DNA of 64,000 bases from Nitrobacter sp039808345 (GCF_047824785.1 NZ_CP181167.1:3100001-3164000); one strand, 5' to 3'. Counted from the stretch's first letter, positions 16,655 to 24,848 are shown. A program made the numbers and translations. Notes: a model not told the origin generated them from the sequence alone.

Positions 16655-16951
16655 ATGTTTGAAGTCCGGGATCTGTTTCAGTGGGATCGCTTCATCACAC
16701 CCACGATCATCAAGGTGTTCTATTGGCTGGTCATCGTGCTGATCGTGCTGTCCGGATTGTCCGGCATCTTCGCGGGCCTCTCCTCGATGGCCGTCAGCCC
16801 CTTCAGCGGCTTCATCACGATCCTTCTGAACGTCGCCGGCGTCCTCGTCGGCATCCTGTTCTCGCGGATCGCAGCCGAATCCATCCTGATCGTGTTTCGT
16901 ATCAACGAACATCTCGGCGCTATCCGCGATCAGGGCGCGCCGCGGCCATAG
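16655..16951 (+). CDS. DUF4282 membrane protein
   Basis: 98 residues. MFEVRDLFQWDRFITPTIIK followed by two hydrophobic helices (FYWLVIVLIVLSGLSGIFAG and FITILLNVAGVLVGILFSRI) and ESILIVFRINEHL match DUF4282, an inner-membrane family of unknown function. ATG 16655 is preceded by GGGAACGGAAG. It is divergent from the MaoC pair. Its TAG stop is the first triplet of a TAGAGCC hairpin. Confidence 0.88.
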   Translation: MFEVRDLFQWDRFITPTIIKVFYWLVIVLIVLSGLSGIFAGLSSMAVSPFSGFITILLNVAGVLVGILFSRIAAESILIVFRINEHLGAIRDQGAPRP

Positions 16952-16988
16952 AGCCTTTCCGCTTCTGATAGAATCAAAAGCGGGCTCT
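16949..16988. repeat. H-type hairpin overlapping a stop codon
   Basis: TAGAGCC...GGGCTCTA arms around the H-type core CGCTTCTGATAGAATCAAAAGCG. The first TAG is the stop codon of the DUF4282 gene. A second H-type copy is at 17205-17242 (GAGCC...GGGCTC around TGCTTCTGAT/ATCAGAAGCA). Confidence 0.75.
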
Positions 16989-17004
16989 ATGAATTTGATT
17001 TGAC

Positions 17005-17048
17005 GCGTTTTCTTCACGCGAACCGGTATCCACTTCGCTCGAAAACGC
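17005..17048. repeat. C-type CCGG-loop hairpin
   Basis: Outer arms GCGTTTTC/GAAAACGC, inner arms GCGAA/TTCGC, loop CCGGTATCCAC, with TTCAC and TC as the unpaired sides. Nearly identical to 39234-39277. A decayed copy lies at 17150-17190. The 390-bp spacer 16952-17341 is tiled with such repeats and has no gene. Confidence 0.9.
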
Positions 17049-17075
17049 TCTAGCTCACATCCTTAATTTATGATC

Positions 17076-17145
17076 GAGCATGATCTTATCCGAAAACCGG
17101 CTCCCACTTTGCGCTGGCGCGGCCCTTCGGGTCGGGATCATGGTC
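17076..17145. repeat. D-type hairpin with inserted arm segment
   Basis: Begins as a D-type hairpin (GAGCATGATC, TTAT, CCGAAAA, loop CCGGCTCCCAC), then has TTTGCGCTGGCGCGG plus CCCTTCGGGTC before the closing GATCATGGTC. Related, more decayed copies of this long form are at 20098-20157 and 24926-24990. Confidence 0.7.
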
Positions 17146-17293
17146 TATGGCGTTTTCGAGCGAAGTGGAATCCGCATGAAGGAAAAGCGTCAATGAGGAT
17201 TATGGAGCCTTGCTTCTGATTCCATCAGAAGCAAAAGGGCTCCGGACTCCGGCTCGATTCCGTTGAATCATACCCGTCGCTTATCTTTTGTTT

Positions 17294-17342
17294 GAGCATG
17301 ATCTTTTCCGAAAACCGGTTCCCACTTTTCGGGATCATGCTC
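17294..17342. repeat. D-type CCGG-loop hairpin, reference copy
   Basis: Outer arms GAGCATGATC/GATCATGCTC (10 bp), 4-nt bulge TTTT on the 5' side only, inner arms CCGAAAA/TTTTCGG (7 bp), 11-nt loop CCGGTTCCCAC. The next bases (CTAG) give the TAG stop codon of ychF on the minus strand, so the element abuts the gene and might end its transcript. Confidence 0.92.
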
Positions 17343-18439
17343 TAGGTATTGAACCGGAAATGCATGACGTCGCCGTCGGCGACGACGTATTCCTTTCCCT
17401 CCAGCCGCAGCTTGCCGGCATCGCGCGCGCCGGCTTCGCCACCGAGCGCCGCGTAGTCGGCATAAGCGATGGTTTCGGCGCGAATGAAACCCTTCTCGAA
17501 GTCGGTGTGAATGACACCCGCCGCGGCAGGCGCCCTGGTGCCGCGGGTGATGGTCCAGGCTCGCGCCTCCTTCGGCCCGACCGTGAAATAGGTGATGAGA
17601 TCGAGCAGCCGGTAGCCGGCGCGGATCAGCCGGTCGAGACCCGCTTCTTCCAGCCCCAGCGTCTCCAGGAAGTCGGCGCGCTCGTCGCGGGACAGCGTCG
17701 CGATCTCGGATTCGATCTTCGCGGAAATCACGACCGCGACCGCGCCTTCCTTCGCCGCATGGTCGAACACGGTCTGCGAGAAAGCGTTGCCGTTCGCCGC
17801 CGAGCTTTCCTCCACGTTGCAGACGTAGAGCACCGGCTTCGAGGTCAGGAGACCGAGCATGCGGAAGCTGCGCTCTTCTTCCGGCTTGCGCTCCATGCCG
17901 CGCGTCGGCTGGCCGTCGCGCAACAGCTTGAGCGCGCGCTCGACCAGATCAAGCTGCTCCCTGGCCTCCTTGTCGTTGCCCTTCGCCTTCTTCGAGAGGT
18001 TATCGACACGCTTCTCAAGGCTTTCGAGATCGGCCAGCATCAGCTCGGTCTCGATGGTCTCGATGTCCGCGAGCGGCGCGATCTTGCCCTCGACGTGGGT
18101 GATATCGGAATCCTCGAAACAGCGCACCACATGCGCGACCGCATCGACCTCGCGGATATTGGCAAGGAACTGGTTGCCGAGCCCCTCCCCCTTGGATGCG
18201 CCGCGCACCAGCCCCGCGATGTCAACGAATGTCAGTTGCGTCGGAATGATCTGCGCCGACTTGGCGATCTCCGCGAGCCTGCCGAGACGCGAATCCGGCA
18301 CCGCAACGGCGCCGACATTGGGCTCGATGGTGCAGAACGGATAGTTCGCCGCCTGCGCCGCCGCCGTCTCCGTCAGCGCGTTGAAGAGGGTCGACTTGCC
18401 GACGTTGGGCAACCCGACGATACCGCATTTGAAACCCAT
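17342..18439 (-). CDS. ychF: Redox-regulated ATPase YchF (Obg-family)
   Basis: 365 residues, the normal length. YchF is a conserved P-loop protein of the Obg family that prefers ATP, binds ribosomes and affects stress responses. Visible: P-loop GLPNVGKSTL, switch region NYPFCTIEPN, DIAGLVRGASKGEGLG, NVEE in place of the GTPase NKxD motif, and a C-terminal TGS domain (TRGTRAPAAAGVIHTDFEKG). ATG 18439 gives the typical MGFKCGIVG. It follows pth by 144 bp holding an F-type repeat. The stop codon lies at a D-type hairpin. Confidence 0.97.
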   Translation of the reverse strand: MGFKCGIVGLPNVGKSTLFNALTETAAAQAANYPFCTIEPNVGAVAVPDSRLGRLAEIAKSAQIIPTQLTFVDIAGLVRGASKGEGLGNQFLANIREVDAVAHVVRCFEDSDITHVEGKIAPLADIETIETELMLADLESLEKRVDNLSKKAKGNDKEAREQLDLVERALKLLRDGQPTRGMERKPEEERSFRMLGLLTSKPVLYVCNVEESSAANGNAFSQTVFDHAAKEGAVAVVISAKIESEIATLSRDERADFLETLGLEEAGLDRLIRAGYRLLDLITYFTVGPKEARAWTITRGTRAPAAAGVIHTDFEKGFIRAETIAYADYAALGGEAGARDAGKLRLEGKEYVVADGDVMHFRFNT

Positions 18440-18461
18440 TGCACCCTCAGTATCAGCGCTC

Positions 18462-18546
18462 GTTATGCCCGGCCTTGTGCCGGGCATCCACGTCTTCTTC
18501 CGAGTGCATCCAAGGCGTGGATGGCTGGGACAAGCCCGGCCATGAC
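18462..18546. repeat. F-type long inverted repeat, copy 1
   Basis: GTTATGCCCGGCCTTGTGC...CATCCACGTCTT pairs imperfectly with AAGGCGTGGATG...AAGCCCGGCCATGAC. A longer member is at 49101-49226. It sits between pth and ychF in a presumed operon and may attenuate or process the transcript. Confidence 0.7.
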
Positions 18547-18583
18547 GGTGTGGCTACACTTTGATTCAGCTCAAAAAAGAGCG

Positions 18584-19189
18584 TTAGACCTGGCTATCAT
18601 CGCCCTTGTCGGCAAACCCCTTCGCCTGCATCGCCAGATGCACCTTGTTCTGAAACGCCGAGTCTTTGGCGGCAACGAGCAGCGCCGCGTTTTCCGCAAC
18701 GGTATCCACCAGCGCCTCGACCCAGGAGCGTTCGCTTCTGGCGAAGTCGTTCAGCACATGCGCGTGCACCAGCTCCTTGACGCCGGGGTGACCGACGCCA
18801 AGCCGGACACGGCGATAGTCGTTGCCAATATGCGCCGAGATCGATCGCAGGCCGTTGTGTCCGGCAATGCCGCCGCCGACCTTGACGCGAACCTTGGCCG
18901 GCGGGAGTTCGATCTCGTCGTGAAACACCACGACATCGCCTTCCTTCAGCTTGAAGAACTGTACGGCGTCCTGAACCGCGTTTCCGGAGTTGTTCATGTA
19001 GGTCGCCGGCTTGAGCAGGATGACGCGCTCGCGATCGAGCGTGCCTTCGGACGCTTCGCCCTGAAAGCGGCGGCGCCACGGTGCGAAACCGTGACGCCGC
19101 GCAATCTCGTCCACGACCATGAACCCGATATTGTGCCGATTCCCCTGGTACTTCGTGCCGGGATTTCCCAGTCCGACGAACAGGCGCAT
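18584..19189 (-). CDS. pth: Peptidyl-tRNA hydrolase
   Basis: 201 residues. Pth cleaves the ester of peptidyl-tRNAs that drop off ribosomes, recycling tRNA. The catalytic His is in NRHNIGFMVVDEI near residue 20, with the Asn of YMNNSG and the Asp of VVFHDEIELP. GGGIAGHNGLRSI and YRRVRLGVGHP complete the substrate cleft. Its ATG is 15 bp downstream of the rplY stop, so the two are co-transcribed; coupling L25 with Pth is common in this class. Confidence 0.97.
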   Translation of the reverse strand: MRLFVGLGNPGTKYQGNRHNIGFMVVDEIARRHGFAPWRRRFQGEASEGTLDRERVILLKPATYMNNSGNAVQDAVQFFKLKEGDVVVFHDEIELPPAKVRVKVGGGIAGHNGLRSISAHIGNDYRRVRLGVGHPGVKELVHAHVLNDFARSERSWVEALVDTVAENAALLVAAKDSAFQNKVHLAMQAKGFADKGDDSQV

Positions 19190-19204
19190 GATATCGGTTG
19201 TCGC

Positions 19205-19897
19205 TTACTTCTTCTTGTCGCCACCGCCCGCGGGCGCCTTCGCGCCGGCGGCCGCAGCAGCGGGAGCCGCACCCGCGGCGGGAGCCGCAGTGCCGGCCGC
19301 GGCGGCGGCAGCGGCCTTGAGTTCCTCCGCATAGCCTGACGGCGGCACGATGGTCACCAGCGTGACGTCTTCTCGAGCCAGCGGCTTCACGCCGGGCGGC
19401 AACTCAAGGTCGGACAGATGGAGCGAATGGCTGATTTCCAGCGCACCGACGTCGGCCTCGATGAATTGTGGAATGCCTTCAGCCGCGCACTCGACATCGA
19501 TGGCGTGGGTCACGAGATTGACCGTGCCGCCGCGCTTCACGCCGGGCGCGACATCCGCCTTCAGCAGGCGAAGCGGAACGCTGACGCGGATGGTGGCGCC
19601 TTCGCCGAGCCGCATGAAGTCGACATGGATCGGAAAATCCTTGACCGGATCGAGATAGAAGTCGCGCGGAATCACGCGGTGCTTCTTGCCATCCAGATTG
19701 ATGTCGAAGATCGTCGTCAGAAAACGGCCCGCCAGAATGCGCTGACGCAGTTCGGATTCTTCGACCGAGATCGGCTGCGGGGGCTGCTTGTTTCCGTAAA
19801 TCACGGCCGGTACCCGGCCGGCGCGACGCTCTGCCCGGGCGGCCCCCTTGCCGCTCTTCGGACGCGCGGTCGCCTTTAATTCCATGACGGTCGCCAT
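19205..19897 (-). CDS. rplY: 50S ribosomal protein L25 (Ctc/general stress form)
   Basis: 230 residues, the long two-domain Ctc form. The N-terminal domain (LKATARPKSGKGAARAERRA, VPAVIYGN) binds 5S rRNA; the second domain (DVECAAEGIPQFIEADV, LHLSDLELPPGVKPL) is typical of TL5/Ctc proteins. The last 45 residues are an Ala/Pro-rich tail ending GGGDKKK, probably disordered. ATG 19897 is preceded by AAGGA. First gene of the rplY-pth-ychF run, with a promoter candidate about 100 bp upstream. Confidence 0.96.
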   Translation of the reverse strand: MATVMELKATARPKSGKGAARAERRAGRVPAVIYGNKQPPQPISVEESELRQRILAGRFLTTIFDINLDGKKHRVIPRDFYLDPVKDFPIHVDFMRLGEGATIRVSVPLRLLKADVAPGVKRGGTVNLVTHAIDVECAAEGIPQFIEADVGALEISHSLHLSDLELPPGVKPLAREDVTLVTIVPPSGYAEELKAAAAAAAGTAAPAAGAAPAAAAAGAKAPAGGGDKKK

Positions 19898-19927
19898 CGA
19901 TTAGTCCTTGCTTTTCATAAAGTTAAA

Positions 19928-19943
19928 GGCCGCAATCGCGGCC
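19928..19943 (-). promoter_or_regulatory. Hairpin in rplY leader
   Basis: On the transcript strand GGCCGC-GATT-GCGGCC is followed by TTTAACTTTATG, a compact GC stem with a weak U-rich tail 30 bp upstream of the rplY start. It could be an attenuator or a protecting leader hairpin. Function is inferred only from form and place. Confidence 0.4.
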
Positions 19944-19998
19944 CGTTACACGTCGCCGGCAAGCCTCCAGGGGTGCGGGGGCCGTGAGACGTGGCGGC

Positions 19999-20027
19999 GT
20001 TCTAGCCGTAAACCCGCGAAATAACAA
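19999..20027 (-). promoter_or_regulatory. Candidate sigma-70-type promoter for rplY
   Basis: On the minus strand TTGTTA (20027-20022), a 17-bp spacer and TAGAAC (20004-19999) fit a -35/-10 pair. It would start transcription about 95 bp upstream of rplY, ahead of the leader hairpin. Prediction by eye. Confidence 0.4.
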
Positions 20028-20097
20028 GGAATTGGGCCGGAATTTTCGAAACCTCCGTCGGCCGCGTGACGTCGCGAAAACTTCGAAGCCGACATGA

Positions 20098-20157
20098 AAA
20101 CATGATCCCGACCCGAAGGCCGCGCCAGCGCAAAGCGGAAACCGTTTTCGTGATTCA
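20098..20157. repeat. Decayed long D-type repeat
   Basis: On the minus strand this resembles 17076-17145: ATCACGAAAACGGTTTCCGC, then the inserted TTTGCGCTGGCGCGGCC and GGGTCGGGATCATG. It lies within the 670-bp spacer between rplY and the YbjN gene. Confidence 0.6.
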
Positions 20158-20263
20158 TCGAGAACGAAGGACGTGGCTGTGTGGCATACCGGCTTCAGTT
20201 GCCGCCAAGGGATTCAGAAATCATCCGGCGACGGTAGCTTTGCGTCGATCATCGAACGATGCG

Positions 20264-20313
20264 GGACTCGCGGCAAGCGAGTCCCATCCGAAAGACTCGC
20301 ACAACGCGAGTCC
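20264..20313. promoter_or_regulatory. Two adjacent GANTC-containing hairpins
   Basis: GGGACTCGC-GGCAA-GCGAGTCCC (20264-20286) and GACTCGC-ACAAC-GCGAGTC (20295-20313) are two perfect stem-loops with the same arm core. Each arm carries a GANTC site, the target of the alphaproteobacterial CcrM methylase, giving four sites in 50 bp. The surrounding spacer 19950-20568 has no convincing gene. Possible roles are a small RNA, an operator pair or a methylation-sensitive site; none is shown. Confidence 0.45.
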
Positions 20314-20568
20314 TGGTCCGTTTGTTCACGACGCGAACCGTCTTCCTCTTTCGATCAGTTGTGGACGACGCCCGCTTTGCCTGTGGACGGACTCCGAGCG
20401 GCGTTGCGCCGATTCCGCAAATCACATCACTTGATCCGCGCAGGACATCGTCCTCATCCGATCAGCGCGTTGCGATAGATCGTCTGAAAGATCGATGGCC
20501 GCCGCGTGCCAGCACCGGCCGTTCTATGCGTGCGTATCAACACAAGCAGAAGCAAGGATCGGGACGGC

Positions 20569-21069
20569 ATGCCGCTGCTCGAAGGCGCTATCGATTCCAG
20601 GAACAACCCGCTGGCGGTGGTCGAGGACATCGCCGCCACCAACGATTGGGCGTTCGAGCGTTCCGGCGAAGACGAGATCACGATCGCCTCGAAGGGCGAC
20701 TGGACCGACTATCAGCTCACCTTCACCTGGATGGGCGAGATCGACGCGCTGCATCTCGCCTGCGCCTTCGACATGAAAATTCCGGTCGCCCGGCGCAATG
20801 AGGCCCAGCGCGCGATCGCGGCGATCAATGAGCAATTGTGGATCGGCCATTTCGATATCTGGACCCATACGGGGACGATCATGTACCGCCACGCGCTTAT
20901 CCTGCCGGAAGGGCTGACGGCGTCGAGCGCACAATGCGCGGAGATGCTGGCGAATGCGATCCACGCTTGCGAGCGCTATTATCCGGCGCTGCAGTTCGTG
21001 GTCTGGGCCGGAAAGTCCGCGCCCGAAGCGATGACCGCCGCGATGTTTGACACCGCGGGTGAGGCGTAG
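20569..21069 (+). CDS. YbjN domain-containing protein
   Basis: 166 residues. NPLAVVEDIAATNDWAFERS, TDYQLTFTWMGEIDALHLAC and YYPALQFVVWAGKSAPEAMT match the alphaproteobacterial YbjN-like family (type III secretion chaperone-like fold, function unclear, linked to stress and motility in enterics). ATG 20569 (MPLLEGAIDSRNNPLAV) is the family-like start; the upstream frame is repeat-derived. It is about 95 bp upstream of proC, an arrangement I recall as common in Rhizobiales, so co-transcription is likely. Confidence 0.85.
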   Translation: MPLLEGAIDSRNNPLAVVEDIAATNDWAFERSGEDEITIASKGDWTDYQLTFTWMGEIDALHLACAFDMKIPVARRNEAQRAIAAINEQLWIGHFDIWTHTGTIMYRHALILPEGLTASSAQCAEMLANAIHACERYYPALQFVVWAGKSAPEAMTAAMFDTAGEA

Positions 21070-21165
21070 TCTCGCGCGCGATTGCCCTTCCGGCTTGACC
21101 CGGCCGGCCATGACGCGGATGTCAGCGATCGTGTAGTGTCTATCCGCCGAGCCCGGAATCTTGCC

Positions 21166-21996
21166 ATGGTTGAATCACGAACTCCTCTCGCAAACATCTC
21201 CGGCACCGTCGTTCTCGCCGGCGCGGGCAAGATGGGCGGCGCGTTGCTGACAGGGTGGCTCGCGCGCGGACTGGATCCGAAACGCGTCGTCGTGATCGAG
21301 CCATATCCGTCCGACGACATCCGGACGCTCTCAGATCGCGGTATCCGGCTGAACCCCGAGGCGGAGGACATCGGCGACGCCGCGGCGCTGGTGATCGCGG
21401 TGAAGCCGCAGACGTTCGGCGATGCGGGCCCGGCGCTGCGGCCGCTGGTCGGGCGCTCGACCCTGGTGGTGTCGATCATGGCGGGCACGACGATCGCCAG
21501 GCTCGATACGGTTTGCGGCGGCGACATCGTCCGCGCGATGCCCAATACGCCGGCCGCGATCGGCCGCGGCATGACCGTGGCGGTCGCCGCGAAAGGCGTG
21601 AACGAGACGCAGCGCGCCATGGCCGATGCGCTGCTGCGTGCGACCGGGGCGGTGGAATGGATCGATGACGAAGCGCTGATGGACGCCGTCACGGCCGTCT
21701 CGGGATCCGGACCCGCTTACGTCTTCCTGCTCGCCGAGGAGCTGGCGCGCGCAGGAGTCAGCGCGGGCCTGCCCGCCGATCTCGCTGCAAAACTGGCCCG
21801 CGAGACCGTGGCGGGATCAGGCGAACTGCTGCATCGATCCGATCTCGACGCCGCGACATTGCGCCGGAACGTCACCTCGCCCGGCGGCACCACCGCCGCG
21901 GCGCTCGACATATTGATGGGCACGCAGGGCATGAAAGACTTGATGACGCGGGCGGTCGCCGCCGCGGCAAAGCGATCGCAGGAACTGGCGAAGTAG
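21166..21996 (+). CDS. proC: Pyrroline-5-carboxylate reductase
   Basis: 276 residues. Reduces pyrroline-5-carboxylate to proline with NAD(P)H, the last step of proline synthesis. N-terminal Rossmann motif VVLAGAGKMGGALLTGW, then VIAVKPQ, RAMPNTPAAIGRGM, and the C-terminal dimer/substrate signature (SGSGPAYVFLLAEEL and VTSPGGTTAAALDIL). ATG 21166 chosen because upstream residues are not family-like. The nearby ALDH and ornithine aminotransferase genes also handle semialdehydes that cyclise to pyrroline-5-carboxylate or piperideine-6-carboxylate. Confidence 0.96.
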   Translation: MVESRTPLANISGTVVLAGAGKMGGALLTGWLARGLDPKRVVVIEPYPSDDIRTLSDRGIRLNPEAEDIGDAAALVIAVKPQTFGDAGPALRPLVGRSTLVVSIMAGTTIARLDTVCGGDIVRAMPNTPAAIGRGMTVAVAAKGVNETQRAMADALLRATGAVEWIDDEALMDAVTAVSGSGPAYVFLLAEELARAGVSAGLPADLAAKLARETVAGSGELLHRSDLDAATLRRNVTSPGGTTAAALDILMGTQGMKDLMTRAVAAAAKRSQELAK

Positions 21997-22105
21997 CTTC
22001 TCTCCGCGGCGTATCGCGGGAACGCTCATCCGGCTTGAAGAATTGTCGTGACATGCCGCAACATGAGGCGGCAGTCATCGACCATTCGACGAAAGAAAAT
22101 CCGCC

Positions 22106-23617
22106 GTGCTCGCCAGCGAAATTTCATCCCTGCTCGATCATCTCGGGGTTTCAGCCGATCATCGGACCGGCGCGCGCGCCGTGCGCTCGCCTCTGACCGG
22201 CGAGACCATCGCGCACGTCCAGGATGCAAGCCCCCAGCATGCGACCGAAACCATCGCGCAGGCTGAAGCGGCGTTCCGGCGATGGCGCGAGGCGCCTCCG
22301 CCACGGCGCGGCGAACTGGTTCGCCTGCTCGGTCAAGAGTTGCGCGCCACCCGGGATGCGCTGGGCCGCCTGGTCACCATCGAAGCCGGCAAGATCGTCC
22401 CGGAAGGCCGTGGCGAGGTGCAGGAGATGATCGACATCTGCGACTTCGCGGTCGGGCTGTCGCGACAGCTTTACGGCCTCACCATCGCCAGCGAGCGGCC
22501 CCATCACCGCATGATGGAGCAATGGCATCCGCTCGGCCCGACCGGCATCGTCACCTCGTTCAATTTTCCCGTCGCGGTGTGGTCGTGGAATGCGGCGCTG
22601 GCGCTGGTCTGCGGCAATCCGGTGATCTGGAAGCCGTCGGAGAAAACCCCGCTGACGGCGCTGGCGGTGCAGGCGCTGTTCGAACGCGCCGCCGCCAAGA
22701 CGGGCAACGTCCCCGAGGGGCTTTCCACCGTGCTGATCGGCGGGCACGATGTCGGCGAAGCGCTGGTCAACGATCCGCGGGTGCCGCTGGTTTCCGCGAC
22801 CGGATCGACCGCAATGGGCCGCGAGGTCGGAACGCAACTCGCGCGGCGGTTCGCACGCAGCATCCTCGAACTCGGCGGCAACAATGGTTCGATCGTCTGC
22901 CCCTCGGCGAACCTCGATCTGGCGCTGCGAGCCATCGCCTTCGCCGCTATCGGCACCGCCGGCCAGCGTTGCACCACGCTGCGGCGGTTGTTCGTTCATG
23001 ACAGCATCCACGACGCATTCGTGGCGAAGCTCAAAGGCATCTATGCCTCGGTGCGGATCGGCGACCCGCTTACGAGCGACGATGTTCTGGTGGGTCCGCT
23101 AATCGACGCCGCCGCCTTCGAGACCATGCAGCGCGCGCTCGAGGAAGCGCGAGCGCACGGCGCGCGGGTGCATGGCGGCGAACGTGTCGATGAGCGGCGG
23201 TTTCCGGACGCTTATTACGTCCGGCCGGCGCTGGTGGAGATGCCGGCGCAGACCGGCCCCGTGCTGCAAGAGACCTTCGCGCCGATTTTATATGTCATGA
23301 AATATACCGACCTCGATGCGGCGATAGCGCAGCACAACGCGGTCGCTCACGGTCTGTCGTCCTCGATCTTCTCGACCGACATGCGCGAGGTGGAGAGGTT
23401 CCTCTCAGCGACCGGCTCTGATTGCGGCATCGTCAATGCGAACATCGGACCCTCCGGCGCCGAGATCGGCGGCGCGTTCGGCGGCGAAAAGGAAACCGGC
23501 GGCGGCCGCGAAGCCGGCTCCGACTCCTGGAAAGCCTATATGCGCCGCGTCACCAGCACCGTGAACTATGGTGACGATCTTCCGCTCGCCCAGGGCGTCC
23601 GCTTCGACATCAATTGA
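22106..23617 (+). CDS. Aldehyde dehydrogenase, ALDH7 (aminoadipate-semialdehyde) type
   Basis: 503 residues from GTG 22106. The sequence resembles the antiquitin/ALDH7 group, which oxidises alpha-aminoadipate semialdehyde (in equilibrium with piperideine-6-carboxylate) in lysine breakdown. Visible: TSFNFPVAVWSWNAAL, the NAD-binding SATGSTAMGREVG, catalytic Glu in LELGGNN, catalytic Cys in GQRCTTLRRL, and the ALDH7-like FGGEKETGGGREAGSDSWK near the C-terminus. It is tail-to-tail with the aminotransferase gene (13 bp between stops). Substrate is inferred from the family. Confidence 0.88.
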   Translation: MLASEISSLLDHLGVSADHRTGARAVRSPLTGETIAHVQDASPQHATETIAQAEAAFRRWREAPPPRRGELVRLLGQELRATRDALGRLVTIEAGKIVPEGRGEVQEMIDICDFAVGLSRQLYGLTIASERPHHRMMEQWHPLGPTGIVTSFNFPVAVWSWNAALALVCGNPVIWKPSEKTPLTALAVQALFERAAAKTGNVPEGLSTVLIGGHDVGEALVNDPRVPLVSATGSTAMGREVGTQLARRFARSILELGGNNGSIVCPSANLDLALRAIAFAAIGTAGQRCTTLRRLFVHDSIHDAFVAKLKGIYASVRIGDPLTSDDVLVGPLIDAAAFETMQRALEEARAHGARVHGGERVDERRFPDAYYVRPALVEMPAQTGPVLQETFAPILYVMKYTDLDAAIAQHNAVAHGLSSSIFSTDMREVERFLSATGSDCGIVNANIGPSGAEIGGAFGGEKETGGGREAGSDSWKAYMRRVTSTVNYGDDLPLAQGVRFDIN

Positions 23618-23630
23618 GATGGAGTTCAGG

Positions 23631-24848
23631 TCAGGGATGAGCGTCGGCGCGCGCGAGTTCGTCCAGCACTTCGGCGACCCGGTCCGTGACCCAGTCGATC
23701 TGGGCTTCCTCGATAATCAGCGGCGGCGCAAACCGAATGGTGTTGCGGTGAGTGTCCTTGGTCAGCACGCCCGCCTGCAACAGCTTTGTCGCTACCGTGG
23801 CGGCGCTGGCCGAATCGCGATCCAGTTCGACGCCGGCGAACAACCCGCGACCTCGCACTTCGCGGATGACGGGATTTTCGATCGCGCGGAGCCGCGCGAG
23901 TAGATGCGCGCCAAGGCGGGCGGATCGTTCGACCAGTCCTTCCTCGATCAGCATATCAAGCGCGGCGAGTCCGACCGCGGCCGCGATCGGATTACCGCCG
24001 AAGGTGCTGCCATGGTCGCCGGGACTGAACACCTGCATCACCTCGCGCCGCGCCAGGAACAGCGACACTGGCAGAAGTCCGCCGCCCAACGCCTTCCCCA
24101 GCGTCACCGCGTCCGGCGTCACGCCGTCGTGCTGGCAGGCCAGCAGCTTCCCGGTGCGGCCGAGACCGGACTGGATCTCGTCGCAGATCAGCAGGACATC
24201 GTGCTCCCGGCAAACTCGCGCGACCTCGGCGAGGTATCCCTGCGGCGGCACGATGATGCCGCCCTCGCCCTGGATCGGCTCGACCAGGAAAGCGGCGGTG
24301 TTCGGCGTGATCGCGGCCCGAAGCGCCGCCGCGTCGCCGAACGGCACCGACCTGAAACCCGGCGGAAACGGCCCGAAGCCGTCGCGATACTGCGCCACTG
24401 ACGAGAAGCCGACGATGGCGATGGTGCGGCCGTGAAAATTGCCGTCACACACGATGATCTCGGCGCGGCCGTCCGGCACGCCCTTGACCTTGTAGGCCCA
24501 TTTGCGCGCGGCTTTCAGCGCCGTCTCGACAGCCTCGGCGCCGCTGTTCATCGGCAGCGCCAGGTCCATCCCGGTCAGAGCGCAGGCGCGGGCGAGAAAG
24601 GCTCCGAGACGATCGTTGAAATAAGCGCGCGAAACCGTGTCCAGTTGCCGTGCCTGGTCCGTGAGCGCCCGCACCAGTCGGGGATGGGAATGTCCGAAGC
24701 TCGCCGCCGAATAAGCGCCCATCATATCGACATAGGGTCGCCCGCGGTCGTCCCAGAGGTAGACGCCCTGGCCACGCACGATCGTGACCGGCAGCGGCGC
24801 ATAGTTCGTGGCGCCGTAACGCATTTCCAGATGAACCGAGCCGTCCAT
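23631..24848 (-). CDS. rocD: Ornithine--oxo-acid aminotransferase-like protein
   Basis: 405 residues, a class III PLP aminotransferase closest in sequence to ornithine delta-aminotransferases (VYLWDDRGRPYVDMMGAYSA, NSGAEAVETALKAARKW, GNFHGRTIAIVGFS). The PLP lysine is in TLGKALGGGLLPVS and the PLP aspartate in ICDEIQSGLGRTG. Such enzymes give glutamate semialdehyde, which ProC could convert to proline. ATG 24848 is preceded by GGAGGGAG; TTG 24887 is an alternative. Identification as ornithine-specific is probable, not proven. Confidence 0.82.
   Translation of the reverse strand: MDGSVHLEMRYGATNYAPLPVTIVRGQGVYLWDDRGRPYVDMMGAYSAASFGHSHPRLVRALTDQARQLDTVSRAYFNDRLGAFLARACALTGMDLALPMNSGAEAVETALKAARKWAYKVKGVPDGRAEIIVCDGNFHGRTIAIVGFSSVAQYRDGFGPFPPGFRSVPFGDAAALRAAITPNTAAFLVEPIQGEGGIIVPPQGYLAEVARVCREHDVLLICDEIQSGLGRTGKLLACQHDGVTPDAVTLGKALGGGLLPVSLFLARREVMQVFSPGDHGSTFGGNPIAAAVGLAALDMLIEEGLVERSARLGAHLLARLRAIENPVIREVRGRGLFAGVELDRDSASAATVATKLLQAGVLTKDTHRNTIRFAPPLIIEEAQIDWVTDRVAEVLDELARADAHP

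Noticed and set aside
17288..17345. Recurrent short peptide starting MFEHDL (also at 36410) that looks like a conserved small protein
   Set aside because: Both copies are translations of the D-type hairpin; similarity reflects the repeat, not a gene.
17288..19339. 683-codon open frame on the plus strand opposite ychF and pth
   Set aside because: Antisense shadow running through two genes and a repeat; Arg/Asp/Gln-rich composition typical of shadow frames.
20340..20400. Two TGTGGAC strings suggesting DnaA boxes and an origin
   Set aside because: Neither matches the TTATCCACA consensus well, there is no AT-rich unwinding region, and no dnaA, parAB or hemE genes are near.
20066..20434. 122-codon open frame in the rplY-YbjN spacer
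   Set aside because: Begins in a decayed D-type repeat, runs through the GANTC hairpins, and shows no start signal or protein-like pattern.
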